A stretch of DNA of 11,474 nucleotides from JAYFRE01 sp034926235 (GCA_034926235.1 JAYFRE010000167.1:1-11474), one strand, 5' to 3'. Shown: positions 1 to 7,199, numbered from the stretch's first letter. Notes: generated by a model not told the origin, from the sequence alone. Numbers and translations are program-made.

Positions 1-172
1 CGTAAAAGGCCTTTCTCGCCGCGTCGATGCCTTTTTCTTCCAGAAATGCAGCGGCTTTCAGCGTGATTTCCCGGACATCGCTCTCGGTCCGTCCCCCGGC
101 GGCCGTGGCGATTCCCGCCAGCAGGATTCCGGCCAGCAGCACGAAACCGGCGGCGGCGCTACGCATGTTCAT
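1..172 (-). CDS. Secreted protein, probable Cache-domain sensor (5' part only)
   Basis: Partial gene that runs off the left edge; 57 codons are visible. Translation from the ATG at 172-170 gives a short polar start (MNMRS), a hydrophobic stretch at about residues 6-24 rich in Ala, Leu, Gly and Ile, and then an Ala-rich likely signal-peptidase site near ATAAGG. The mature part begins with a charged amphipathic helix (SDVREITLKAAAFLEEKGID, then AARKAFY). Such a helix followed by an 'AARKAFY'-like segment resembles the first helix of small periplasmic Cache (dCache/sCache) sensor proteins; this is a family resemblance, not a proven match. The start is supported by a GGAG nine bases upstream on the minus strand; the second ATG at 166-164 is an alternative. 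It is divergent from the hydrogenase operon, so the two may share a control region. The export signal is fairly certain; the Cache assignment is tentative. Confidence 0.6.
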   Translation of the reverse strand, partial: MNMRSAAAGFVLLAGILLAGIATAAGGRTESDVREITLKAAAFLEEKGIDAARKAFY

Positions 173-695
173 CTTTACTGACTCCGGCTGATCTATCCAA
201 GGTCATATTACCTTTATCTTATGACTATCCTTTAGTAAGGGATTCCGGAGCGGAGGAGGGACGGGAGCCTCGAACACGCAACCAGCCTTCCATAATGATA
301 ACAAACGGTCCACGAAATGAAATTAATCATTACAGCCGCTGGAAAGTAGAGGGGGATACGAGTAATTATCTTACAAACTATGCCTTTTGGCCTGTTATCT
401 ATGACTGTGGGGTCCTGCCCGGGTGAAAATTTTATTATTCGATAAATATGAATTTATAGCAGCACATAAAAAGTAAAAAATAATTTTTTATAGAGTAAAT
501 TGATTAGCACGTGCAAAAAAATAAGAACAATATGGAAGTTAATCGATAGTTTTTACTTAACAAGCGCCTATTGTCTTACAAAATGCTGGCCTTATTCACG
601 TAATTTTTTTGGCATGATTGCTATTTAATGCTGGAAAAATATCCATCCATGGAGATATAAGAAGGCGCTTGTTCGGTGATTTGGTGGAAATGGGA
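173..695. other. Intergenic control region, right part very A+T-rich
   Basis: I see no credible protein gene or RNA gene in this stretch, which separates the divergent exported-protein gene and cooM. The left third has ordinary composition. From about 420 to 660 it is only about a quarter to a third G+C by eye, against well over 60% in the genes. It must contain the promoter for the 8-kb hydrogenase operon. Visible small elements are an 8-base palindrome GCACGTGC at 508-515, an inverted repeat TAATGAT/ATCATTA at 293-299 and 326-332, a short hairpin TTTAT/ATAAA near 429-446, and a near-repeat ATT(A/G)TCTTACAAA at 365-377 and 570-582. I found no match to the published CooA target (TGTC-type half sites in inverted repeat) and no good sigma-54 promoter. 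Confidence 0.6.
365..582 (+). repeat. Near-identical 13-mers upstream of cooM
   Basis: ATTATCTTACAAA at 365-377 and ATTGTCTTACAAA at 570-582 differ at one base out of 13. The second contains the interrupted palindrome TTGT-CTT-ACAA. Two shorter relatives (TTATCTTATGACT at 214-226 and TTATCTATGACT at 395-406) lie in the same region. They could be half-sites for a regulator of the hydrogenase operon, but A+T-rich DNA produces such matches by chance. Confidence 0.25.
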
Positions 696-3236
696 ATGTC
701 AGTGTCGATCCTGGTCGCTTGGTTTGGGGCGATTCTGCTGTCGGTGGGAGCCGCCCTTTTTGCGCTATATATGCGGAAGGTAATATCTTTTTTTGCATTT
801 CCGATCACCGCTGAATTCGCCTTTCTCCTGGTCGGGGGCGGAACCTTATGGGCGGTCCCTTTGATCGGGGAATATTCCGGTCTCGGCACAGCGCTTTCGC
901 TATCGGGGTTGGCGTTTTTCCTGGCGGGCCAGATGCTGGCCCTGCGTTCGGGTGCCCTATCGCGCATGCTGGCCTACGGAATTCTGGCCGGCATGGGCGA
1001 AATCGTCGCTGTCCTGGGCATCGCCACTCCCACGGCCATCATTGGTGGGGGAATGCAGTTTCTGACCCTCGCCATGGCGCAGGGGCTGATGTTTTTAGGG
1101 ATCGGAGCGGCGTTTTTCCGCTTGGGGCGTCACCGGATCGACGCATGGAAGGGTATCGGCAAAAGGATGCCGGTGACGGGCTTGTGCCTGGCCATTGGCG
1201 CGTTGTCGATCATGGGTTTGCCGCCTTTTGCCGGCTTCTTCAGCAAATTCATGCTGATCCATGCCTGCGTCGCGGCGGGGCAGTGGCCGATAGCGGCGCT
1301 GCTTCTGATGGGCAGTTTGATCGCGGTGCTCTCTTATGGACGCATCCTGCGCATCCTGTTCTTTGAACCCTATAAAGGCCCGGCGGTTGCGGAAGCGCCG
1401 CTGCCGATACTGCTGGCGATGGAGGGGCTGGCGGTGTTGGTGCTCGGATTGGGCCTGTTCTCCAATCCGATCGTCGATCTGGTGCGCCCCATCACCGATT
1501 GGGCCGGCGCGGCCGCCGGTCTGCCGGCGGCAATTCCCGCTCTCGCCGTTTCCTGGCCGCCTTCTGTGCAGCTTGCCCTGGTCGGCGGATTGGCGTCGTT
1601 CCTGATCGGGCGCCGCCATGGCGAACTGGCCGGCTGGGTCGCCTTCGCCTTCATGCTGGGAGCTTTCGCCGCCGTTCTGGGCGAAGGCGGGCGCGGGGAC
1701 GGACTTTCCTTCTGGTTCGCGCTGCTCGCCGCCGGCATGGGCGCGCTCAATCTGCTCTATTCGGTCGGCTATATGCGCCGAGGCCATGCGCATGGCCGTT
1801 ATTACCTGATGTTTTTGACCGCGATCGGCGGCGTGCTGGGTCTGACCGCGGCGGACAATCTGGTCGGTTTCCTGCTGTTCTGGGAAATCATCGGCGGCTG
1901 GGCGCTCTATTTCCTCGCTCTGCATGAGGAAACCGCTGAAGCCCGCCGGGAAGGGGGAAAATACTTCCTGTTCAGCATCAGTGGCGCTTCGGTTCTGTTC
2001 CTTGGGGTAGCGGTGTTGGGGGCTGGTTCCGGCGGTTTCTCCTTCGCCGATCTGGCCCGCGCCGCGCCTGATATGCCGATGCCTCTGCTCGCCTCGGGAT
2101 TGGTGCTGATGCTGGCCGGGTTCGTGATGAAAATGGCGCTGCCGCCCTTGCGCGTCGATTACCAGATGCATCCGGCGGCGATGCCGACGCCGGTGGCGGG
2201 GTTCTTGTCCTCGGTCCTGTTGAAGTGCGCCCCCTATGGCGTGCTGAAGATTTCCGTTTTGATGGGCGGCGCTCTGCTGCTGGATCGCCTGGGCGGGCTG
2301 GGTGGGATCGCTACGCCGATGTATGTCCTGGCGGTGCTGGCCGCGCTCACCATCCTTTATGCCGGAGCCAAGGCGTTGGTCGAGACCGGCATCAAGCGGC
2401 TGCTGACCTACGCCACCGTCTGCCAACTGGGTTACATCATGCTGGGCCTGTCGCTGGGATCGGCGCTGGGCGTGGCCGGCGGGCTGATGCATCTCGTCAA
2501 CCACATGCTCCTGAAAGACATCCTCTATTTGGCGGTGGGGGGCATCCTGGCCCAGATCCATGTCTCGGAGCTGGATCAGTTGGGTGGGTTGGGACGGCGG
2601 ATGCCCTGGACGATGGGTATGATGCTGTTCGCGGGATTGTCCATCGCAGGTCTTCCGCCGCTGAACGGGTTCGTTTCGAAATGGCTGATTTTCCAAGCCT
2701 GCCTGCAATCTGGGCATTATTTGCTCGGGTTAGCGGCGATGATGGGCAGCCTGTTCACCCTGGCGGCGATCCTGAAGCTGGCTTACGCCACGTTCATGGG
2801 ACAGCCGGGGCCCGGTTTGGCCGATATCCGTGAAGCGCCGGCCTCGATGCTGGTTCCGATGGGGCTGCTGACGGCAGGCGGCGTTCTGGTCGGGCTGTTC
2901 CCCGGATTGGTGCTGACGCCGGTTGCGGAAATCCAGCAGACGCTGGGCTTGGAGACGGTCGCCGCCAGCTTGGCCGGTCCGCTGCCGGGACCGGGTGGCT
3001 GGTCCAACCTGACGCTGACGCTGCTGATGGCGCTCTTCGCCGTTCCGGTCTGGCTGTACACCCGGCTACGCGACAGCCGCCGCAAATCCCGCCGGACCCA
3101 TCTGTGCGGCAATGACGGCTACGATCTTCGTCAGGCGCAGGTCAAGACGGGGCGGCTCTATGACGCGCCGGGCGCTTTCATCCGCTCGGTTCTGCCCTCG
3201 TCTCCCACCGGACAGGAGGGTGCTCCCCATGGTTGA
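696..3236 (+). CDS. cooM: Antiporter-like membrane subunit of CO-type energy-converting hydrogenase (CooM / NuoL family)
   Basis: Ion-pumping membrane subunit, about 846 residues and almost wholly transmembrane helices. The C-terminal two thirds is an intact NuoL/Mrp-type antiporter module. It has the FWE glutamate (Glu397), a lysine before the broken-helix region (Lys479), His492, Lys510, and the NHMLLKD helix with His599, His603 and Lys607. The GLPPLNGFVSKWL signature follows at about 652-664. A basic cytoplasmic tail closes the protein. In front lies a second, shortened module (about residues 35-225) with the GLPPFAGFFSKF signature but lacking its first helices and the ionisable residues. 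The open frame extends back to a TTG at 618 without a ribosome site. I chose the ATG at 696, six bases after GGTGGAA; the ATG at 690 and a GTG at 684 are alternatives. The R. rubrum CooM is, from memory, clearly longer (about 1,270 residues). First gene of the operon; its end overlaps cooK by 8 bases. Confidence 0.87.
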   Translation: MSVSILVAWFGAILLSVGAALFALYMRKVISFFAFPITAEFAFLLVGGGTLWAVPLIGEYSGLGTALSLSGLAFFLAGQMLALRSGALSRMLAYGILAGMGEIVAVLGIATPTAIIGGGMQFLTLAMAQGLMFLGIGAAFFRLGRHRIDAWKGIGKRMPVTGLCLAIGALSIMGLPPFAGFFSKFMLIHACVAAGQWPIAALLLMGSLIAVLSYGRILRILFFEPYKGPAVAEAPLPILLAMEGLAVLVLGLGLFSNPIVDLVRPITDWAGAAAGLPAAIPALAVSWPPSVQLALVGGLASFLIGRRHGELAGWVAFAFMLGAFAAVLGEGGRGDGLSFWFALLAAGMGALNLLYSVGYMRRGHAHGRYYLMFLTAIGGVLGLTAADNLVGFLLFWEIIGGWALYFLALHEETAEARREGGKYFLFSISGASVLFLGVAVLGAGSGGFSFADLARAAPDMPMPLLASGLVLMLAGFVMKMALPPLRVDYQMHPAAMPTPVAGFLSSVLLKCAPYGVLKISVLMGGALLLDRLGGLGGIATPMYVLAVLAALTILYAGAKALVETGIKRLLTYATVCQLGYIMLGLSLGSALGVAGGLMHLVNHMLLKDILYLAVGGILAQIHVSELDQLGGLGRRMPWTMGMMLFAGLSIAGLPPLNGFVSKWLIFQACLQSGHYLLGLAAMMGSLFTLAAILKLAYATFMGQPGPGLADIREAPASMLVPMGLLTAGGVLVGLFPGLVLTPVAEIQQTLGLETVAASLAGPLPGPGGWSNLTLTLLMALFAVPVWLYTRLRDSRRKSRRTHLCGNDGYDLRQAQVKTGRLYDAPGAFIRSVLPSSPTGQEGAPHG

Positions 3237-4188
3237 ATTCTTGTCGCTTCCCCTGTCGGTTCTGATTTTCCCAGGTGGGTTGTTCGCACTTGGGCTGGGG
3301 CTTTTGATCAAGGGGTTGGACCGTAAAGTCGCGGCCAGGCTCCAGCGCCGCGTGGGCCCACCTCTGCTCCAGCCTTTTTTTGATCTGATCAAGCTGGCCG
3401 GTAAGGACAGCCTGATCCCGGTGGAAGGCCATGCCGGGCTGTTCCGGTGGGTTCCCCTGGCCGGACCGGCGGCCATGGCCCTGGCGGCGGCGATGATCCC
3501 GATCGCGGGCGTTTATCGCCCGTCCGCCGGGTTGGGCGATCTTCTGGTGCTGTTCTATCTGCTGGCGGTGCCGGCGGTGGTGTTGATGCTGGCGGGCGCG
3601 GCCTCGGGCTCGCCCTTCGGAGCGATCGGTTTTTCACGCGAAATGACGATGATGATCGCTTACGAACTGCCGATTCTGCTCGTTCTCTTAAGCGTGGCGA
3701 TCGCGGTCGGCATGGCCCAGGGCGGATCCATCGCTCTGTCGCTGTCGGATATCGTCGCCTATCAGCAGGTTCATGGTCCTTTCATCGCCGATCCTAGGAT
3801 GTGGCCGGCGCTGCTCTGCTTCCTGTTCTTTCTGCCGGCGACGCTGGGAGCGATGCCGTTCGACAGCCCCGAGGCCGAAACCGAGATATTGGAAGGTCCG
3901 CTGCTTGATTATTCCGGTCCGCTGCTGGGCGTGTTCAAAATGATGTCGGCCCTGAAGCTGGTCGTGGTGCTGGGATTGGGCATTACCTTCTTCTTTCCCA
4001 ACGGACCGGACGGAATCCTGGGGCTGGGCGTCTTTGCCGTCAAATGCGCTGTCCTCGCCATTCTGAGCGTCACCGTCGTGCGCGTCTCGACGGGACGTAT
4101 GCGTATCGATCAGGCTTTCCGCTTTTTCCTAAAATTGCCTTTGGCCTTGGGCACGGCGAGCCTTGTCATCGTTCTGTCGGGGATATGA
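3229..4188 (+). CDS. cooK: Membrane anchor subunit of energy-converting hydrogenase (CooK / NuoH family)
   Basis: NuoH/EchB-type integral membrane protein, 319 residues, which couples the hydrogenase arm to the ion-pumping arm. Family signatures are present in order: the first cytoplasmic loop DRKVAARLQRRVGPP (31-45), followed by QPFFDLIKL; SREMTMMIAYELP (136-148), whose Arg, Glu and Tyr-Glu belong to the conserved charged funnel of NuoH; the acidic loop PFDSPEAETEILEG (210-223); and RIDQAFRFF near the C-terminus (292-300). About eight hydrophobic helices can be counted. The frame is open further upstream inside cooM, but the ATG at 3229 is preceded by an AGGAGG at 3214-3219 and starts exactly where the NuoH family begins. 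It overlaps the cooM stop by 8 bases (ATGGTTGA), so translation is probably coupled. Its stop overlaps the cooL start. Confidence 0.93.
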   Translation: MVEFLSLPLSVLIFPGGLFALGLGLLIKGLDRKVAARLQRRVGPPLLQPFFDLIKLAGKDSLIPVEGHAGLFRWVPLAGPAAMALAAAMIPIAGVYRPSAGLGDLLVLFYLLAVPAVVLMLAGAASGSPFGAIGFSREMTMMIAYELPILLVLLSVAIAVGMAQGGSIALSLSDIVAYQQVHGPFIADPRMWPALLCFLFFLPATLGAMPFDSPEAETEILEGPLLDYSGPLLGVFKMMSALKLVVVLGLGITFFFPNGPDGILGLGVFAVKCAVLAILSVTVVRVSTGRMRIDQAFRFFLKLPLALGTASLVIVLSGI

Positions 4189-4637
4189 TCGTCATGAGCC
4201 TGATTTCACGGTCTTTTCTGTCGCGCATCGCCGCCCGTTCGCCCTGGCTCTACCGGATCAATGCCGGCTCCTGCAATGGCTGCGACGTCGAATTGGCGAC
4301 GACCGCTTTTCTGCCGCGCTATGACATCGAACGGTTGGGTTGCCAATATTGCGGCAGTCCGAAACATGCCGACATCCTGCTGATCACCGGCGTGCTGACG
4401 GCCAGGGTCAAGGACAAGGTGCTGGCGCTTTACGAGGAAGTGCCCGATCCCAAGGTGACGGTGGCGATCGGCGTCTGCCCGATTTCGGGCGGCGTGTTTC
4501 GCGAAAGCTACGCCGTCGCCGGACCGTTCGAGAACTATATCCCCATCGATGTGAACATCCCCGGATGCCCCCCCAGGCCGCAAGCCATCATCGAGGGGTT
4601 GCAGAAGGCCATCGCCATCTGGGCGGACAGGATCTAA
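4185..4637 (+). CDS. cooL: Hydrogenase small subunit, [4Fe-4S] (CooL / NuoB family)
   Basis: Small subunit that carries the [4Fe-4S] cluster next to the Ni-Fe site and passes electrons to CooH. With 150 residues it is the short NuoB-like form and lacks the extra cluster domain of standard uptake hydrogenases. The four expected ligands are Cys30 and Cys33 in AGSCNGCDVE, Cys98 in GVCPISGGVF and Cys128 in PGCPPRP. Two more cysteines, 53 and 56 (LGCQYCGSP), are of unknown role. The N-terminus is a basic amphipathic helix ahead of the first cluster motif, as in complex I NuoB. The ATG at 4185 overlaps the cooK stop (ATGA), which favours coupled translation; the ATG at 4194 is an equally possible start that would shorten the protein by three residues. 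The stop codon TAA at 4635-4637 overlaps the ribosome site of cooX. Confidence 0.93.
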   Translation: MIVMSLISRSFLSRIAARSPWLYRINAGSCNGCDVELATTAFLPRYDIERLGCQYCGSPKHADILLITGVLTARVKDKVLALYEEVPDPKVTVAIGVCPISGGVFRESYAVAGPFENYIPIDVNIPGCPPRPQAIIEGLQKAIAIWADRI

Positions 4638-4647
4638 GGAGGAAACC

Positions 4648-5157
4648 ATGTGGTATCTGCCGGTGCTGCTGAAAAACCTGATCGAGGGTCCTGCGACCGA
4701 ATCCTTTCCCTTTTCCGAACCCAGAACGCCTGCGACCATGCGCGGCCGCATGAGTTTTTCGGCCGAAGATTGCGCCTTGTGCCGGATGTGTGCGCGCGTC
4801 TGCCCGGCGGGCGCCATTCAGTTCGGCAAGGTCGATGGCGGGCAGAGCTTTACCTTGTGGCACAATAGCTGCGTTTTCTGCGGCCTCTGCGCCCATTACT
4901 GCGACTCGAAGGCGTTGAAGCCAATTCCCGACTGGCATCTGTCGCATACGACGGATGCGACCTACGATATGGTTGAGGAAGGCCAGGTTTTCGCCCAGAA
5001 ATGCGGAGGATGCGGCCGCCAGAAGATGCCGGTGTCCGAGGCTCTGGCCCATAAGCTTTATCCCGAAATCGAGGATAAGGCCGAAATCGCGGCGTTGCGG
5101 ACGTTATGCCCGTCCTGCCGCAAATCCAGGCTCGCCACCAGGGATGCGGCGGCGTGA
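4648..5157 (+). CDS. cooX: Two-[4Fe-4S] ferredoxin subunit of hydrogenase (CooX / NuoI family)
   Basis: Electron-input subunit of 169 residues, expected to accept electrons from a soluble ferredoxin and hand them to CooL. It has two complete ferredoxin motifs: CALCRMCARVCP (Cys42, 45, 48, 52) and CVFCGLCAHYCD (Cys75, 78, 81, 85). The N-terminal MWYLPVLLKNLIEGPAT segment is typical of NuoI/EchF relatives and probably lies on the membrane subunit. Unlike plain NuoI proteins it ends in a further module of about 80 residues with two cysteine pairs, CGGC (119 and 122) and CPSC (154 and 157), resembling a zinc-ribbon or rubredoxin-like knuckle. The start is certain: AAGGAGG at 4636-4642, five bases ahead of the ATG. 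A 16-base gap separates it from cooU. Confidence 0.92.
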   Translation: MWYLPVLLKNLIEGPATESFPFSEPRTPATMRGRMSFSAEDCALCRMCARVCPAGAIQFGKVDGGQSFTLWHNSCVFCGLCAHYCDSKALKPIPDWHLSHTTDATYDMVEEGQVFAQKCGGCGRQKMPVSEALAHKLYPEIEDKAEIAALRTLCPSCRKSRLATRDAAA

Positions 5158-5173
5158 GGCGAGGGAGACGATC

Positions 5174-5713
5174 ATGAGCGGAAGCCTGGAACGAACATTG
5201 GGCGCGGCCCTGCTGGCCCTGGTGGGCTGTGGGCGGTTCACCTTCACCTGCGGGACCGACGCCAAAGGCGTGGCGACGGGTTGGTGCGTTCTGGAGGACA
5301 AGGGCGATCTGACCAAGGTTGCCGCCTATCTGGGCGATTGCGGCGCTCGTCTGATCACCATCACCGCCTGGGGCGCGGATAAGGCGGTGGAAGGGGGCGA
5401 TATCAAGATCGCCTATCATTTCGATCTTGAGGGAGACGTGCTGACGGTGACGGTGCTTGTGCCCCGTGACGAAGCCGTGGACTCACTGACGCCGCTGTTC
5501 GGCAACGCCGATTGGCCCGAGCGCGAGATGGCCGAACTCTATGGCGTGAAAATCGCAGGCCACCCCAACCCCGAACGGCTGTTCATCGACGAAAGCTTGG
5601 GCGAGGCGGTTCTGGATCGCTATATCCCCTATTCGAGCATGGCTAATGCCGCTACCACCAAGGGGATGTGGGATAAAGTAATGGCGCGCAGCAAGGAAAG
5701 GTCGGAATCATGA
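5174..5713 (+). CDS. cooU: NuoC-like accessory subunit of hydrogenase (CooU)
   Basis: NuoC/EchD-type peripheral subunit of 179 residues; it has no cofactor and helps hold the large subunit in the cytoplasmic arm. The diagnostic part is NADWPEREMAELYGVKIAGH (111-130) followed by PNPERLFID, the conserved end of the 30-kDa subunit family. The N-terminal half is a plausible alpha/beta domain but poorly conserved and contains several cysteines (19, 26, 38, 56). The frame is open well upstream inside cooX, but the ATG at 5174 has a GAGGGAG ribosome site at 5161-5167 and begins after the cooX stop. Its stop overlaps the cooH start in an ATGA (5710-5713). Position between the ferredoxin subunit and the large subunit is the same as in the R. 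rubrum coo operon. Confidence 0.9.
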   Translation: MSGSLERTLGAALLALVGCGRFTFTCGTDAKGVATGWCVLEDKGDLTKVAAYLGDCGARLITITAWGADKAVEGGDIKIAYHFDLEGDVLTVTVLVPRDEAVDSLTPLFGNADWPEREMAELYGVKIAGHPNPERLFIDESLGEAVLDRYIPYSSMANAATTKGMWDKVMARSKERSES

Positions 5714-6792
5714 GCGGCTACAAGATTCCGGTCGGTCCGCTTCATGTCGCCATGGAAGAGCCGATGTTTTTCAGGGTGGAGGTGGAGGGTGAAACCGTCC
5801 AAAGCCTGGAAATCGTCGCCGGCCATGTTCATCGCGGCATCGAATATCTGGTCTCGAAGCGCTCGCTGCATCAGAACATCGTCGTCACTGAACGCATCTG
5901 TTCGCTGTGCTCGAACAGCCATCCCTTCACCTACATCATGGCGCTGGAAACGATCGCCGGCATCACCGTGCCCGAACGGGTCGATTATCTCCGGGTGGCG
6001 GCGGACGAGATCAAACGCATCGCCTCGCACATGTTCAATATCGGCATCATCGCGCATCTGACCGGTTTCGACAGTCTGTTCATGCAGATCATGGAAACGC
6101 GCGAGATTATGCAGGACGTCAAGGAAACCATCTTTGGCAACCGCATGGATCTGGGCGCGAATTGCATCGGCGGCGTGCGCTATGACATGAGCCCCGAAAC
6201 GCAAACCTATCTGGCGCAGTCGCTGGACCGGATTTCCGGACCGATGGCGGAGTATCGCCGCCTGTTCGAGACCAATGGCTCGATCCTGCGCCGCACCAAA
6301 GGGGTTGGCGTTCTTTCGCGGAAGGATGCGCGGTATCTGGGCGTCATCGGACCGGTCGCCCGGGCCAGCGGCTTATCCTTCGACGTGCGCAAGGCCGCAC
6401 CCTACGCGGTTTATGACCGGCTGGAATTCGACATCCCCTGTTTCGAGGATGGTGATGTCTGGGCGCGCGCCATGGTCCGGATCGGCGAGGTCGAACAATC
6501 GATCCGCATCCTGCGCCAGGTGTTGCGCGATATGCCGCCGGGACCCAATGCGATCGACGGAATGCCCCCGGTGCCGGCGGGAGAGGCGGTAGCGCGGTCG
6601 GAAGCGCCGCGCGGCGAGTTGATCTATTATCTGAAGACGGACGGTTCGGACAAACCCGAACGGATGAAATGGCGCGTGCCCAGCTACAATAATTGGAAAG
6701 CCTTGCAGCGGATGATGGCGGGATGCGCCATTGCCGATATCGCCCTGATCGTGGGGTCGATCGATCCCTGCATTTCCTGCACAGAACGCTGA
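5710..6792 (+). CDS. cooH: [NiFe] hydrogenase large subunit, group 4 CO-type (CooH)
   Basis: Catalytic subunit, 360 residues, binding the Ni-Fe(CN)2CO centre that reduces protons to H2. Both ligand motifs are complete: RICSLCSNSH (Cys64 and Cys67) near the N-terminus and DPCISCTER (Cys354 and Cys357) at the C-terminus. Other family landmarks are IPVGPLHVAMEEP at the start, GHVHRGIEYL (39-47), HMFNIGIIAHLTGFDSLF in the middle and the PRGELIYYLKTDG stretch late in the protein. The protein stops at Arg360, the very position after which other [NiFe] large subunits are cut, so there is no C-terminal extension and no need for a maturation endopeptidase. This is a known property of CooH and matches the R. 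rubrum protein as I recall it. The start ATG overlaps the cooU stop. Confidence 0.95.
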   Translation: MSGYKIPVGPLHVAMEEPMFFRVEVEGETVQSLEIVAGHVHRGIEYLVSKRSLHQNIVVTERICSLCSNSHPFTYIMALETIAGITVPERVDYLRVAADEIKRIASHMFNIGIIAHLTGFDSLFMQIMETREIMQDVKETIFGNRMDLGANCIGGVRYDMSPETQTYLAQSLDRISGPMAEYRRLFETNGSILRRTKGVGVLSRKDARYLGVIGPVARASGLSFDVRKAAPYAVYDRLEFDIPCFEDGDVWARAMVRIGEVEQSIRILRQVLRDMPPGPNAIDGMPPVPAGEAVARSEAPRGELIYYLKTDGSDKPERMKWRVPSYNNWKALQRMMAGCAIADIALIVGSIDPCISCTER

Positions 6793-6816
6793 TACCGTCG
6801 GGGGAGAGGACTGCCC

Positions 6817-7194
6817 ATGCATGAGGCGAGCATCGCCAGCGCCTTGATCGGGATATTGAACCGGCAAGCGGCCTTGCATGGGGTTTTGTCGATGAACCGG
6901 GTTACGGTCCGGGTCGGACGGCTGCGGGCCGTCGAGCCCCGCGCGCTGACCGCCTGCTTCGAGCTGATGGCCGAGAACGGCCCGGCCGAGGGCGCGGAAC
7001 TGGTGATCGAGTCCGTACCGGCGCGCGGGCGCTGTTCGTCCTGCGGCTTGGATTTCGAGATCGAACGCTTCCGTTTCCGGTGTACGGCCTGCCGGGGAAC
7101 GGACATCGTGCTTGTGTCCGGCGAGGAACTCTATATCGAAAGCTTCGAGACCGACGACTGCGGCGCGGCGCAGGCCGGCCTTCAGGAAGGATGA
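6817..7194 (+). CDS. hypA: Nickel-insertion protein HypA
   Basis: Nickel metallochaperone of 125 residues that works with HypB to load nickel into the hydrogenase large subunit. It begins with the invariant MHE, in which the amino group and His2 bind nickel, and carries the structural zinc site CSSC (73 and 76) and CTAC (89 and 92). The segment VTVRVGRLRAVEPRAL is the conserved HypA core. Length is typical for the family, with a slightly longer acidic tail. The ribosome site GGGGGAGAGGA lies at 6799-6809, seven bases before the ATG. It follows cooH by 24 bases and precedes hypB by 5 bases, so it is almost certainly co-transcribed and dedicated to CooH. No hypC, hypD, hypE or hypF is present in the window; those must be elsewhere in the genome. 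Confidence 0.94.
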   Translation: MHEASIASALIGILNRQAALHGVLSMNRVTVRVGRLRAVEPRALTACFELMAENGPAEGAELVIESVPARGRCSSCGLDFEIERFRFRCTACRGTDIVLVSGEELYIESFETDDCGAAQAGLQEG

Positions 7195-7199
7195 ACGCT

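Noticed and set aside
508..515. Palindrome GCACGTGC as an operator
   Set aside because: The symmetry ends after eight bases and no second copy is seen; kept only as a note in the intergenic entry.
552..582. Possible sigma-70 promoter TTTACT ... TACAAA
   Set aside because: Each box matches four of six bases and the spacer is 19 bases; in A+T-rich DNA this is not enough for a call.
611..630. Possible sigma-54 promoter TTGGCATGATTGCTA
   Set aside because: Only seven bases separate the GG and GC elements instead of ten, and it overlaps the coding start area.
618..695. Earlier TTG start for cooM at 618
   Set aside because: There is no ribosome site, the codons up to about 660 lie in the A+T-rich region, and the extra residues are polar and do not resemble the start of the membrane protein.
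1095..2717. Long 540-codon open frame on the minus strand inside cooM
   Set aside because: It is the complement of a strongly coding membrane protein gene; the translation is rich in Gln, His and Arg with no domain sense, as expected for a shadow frame in G+C-rich DNA.
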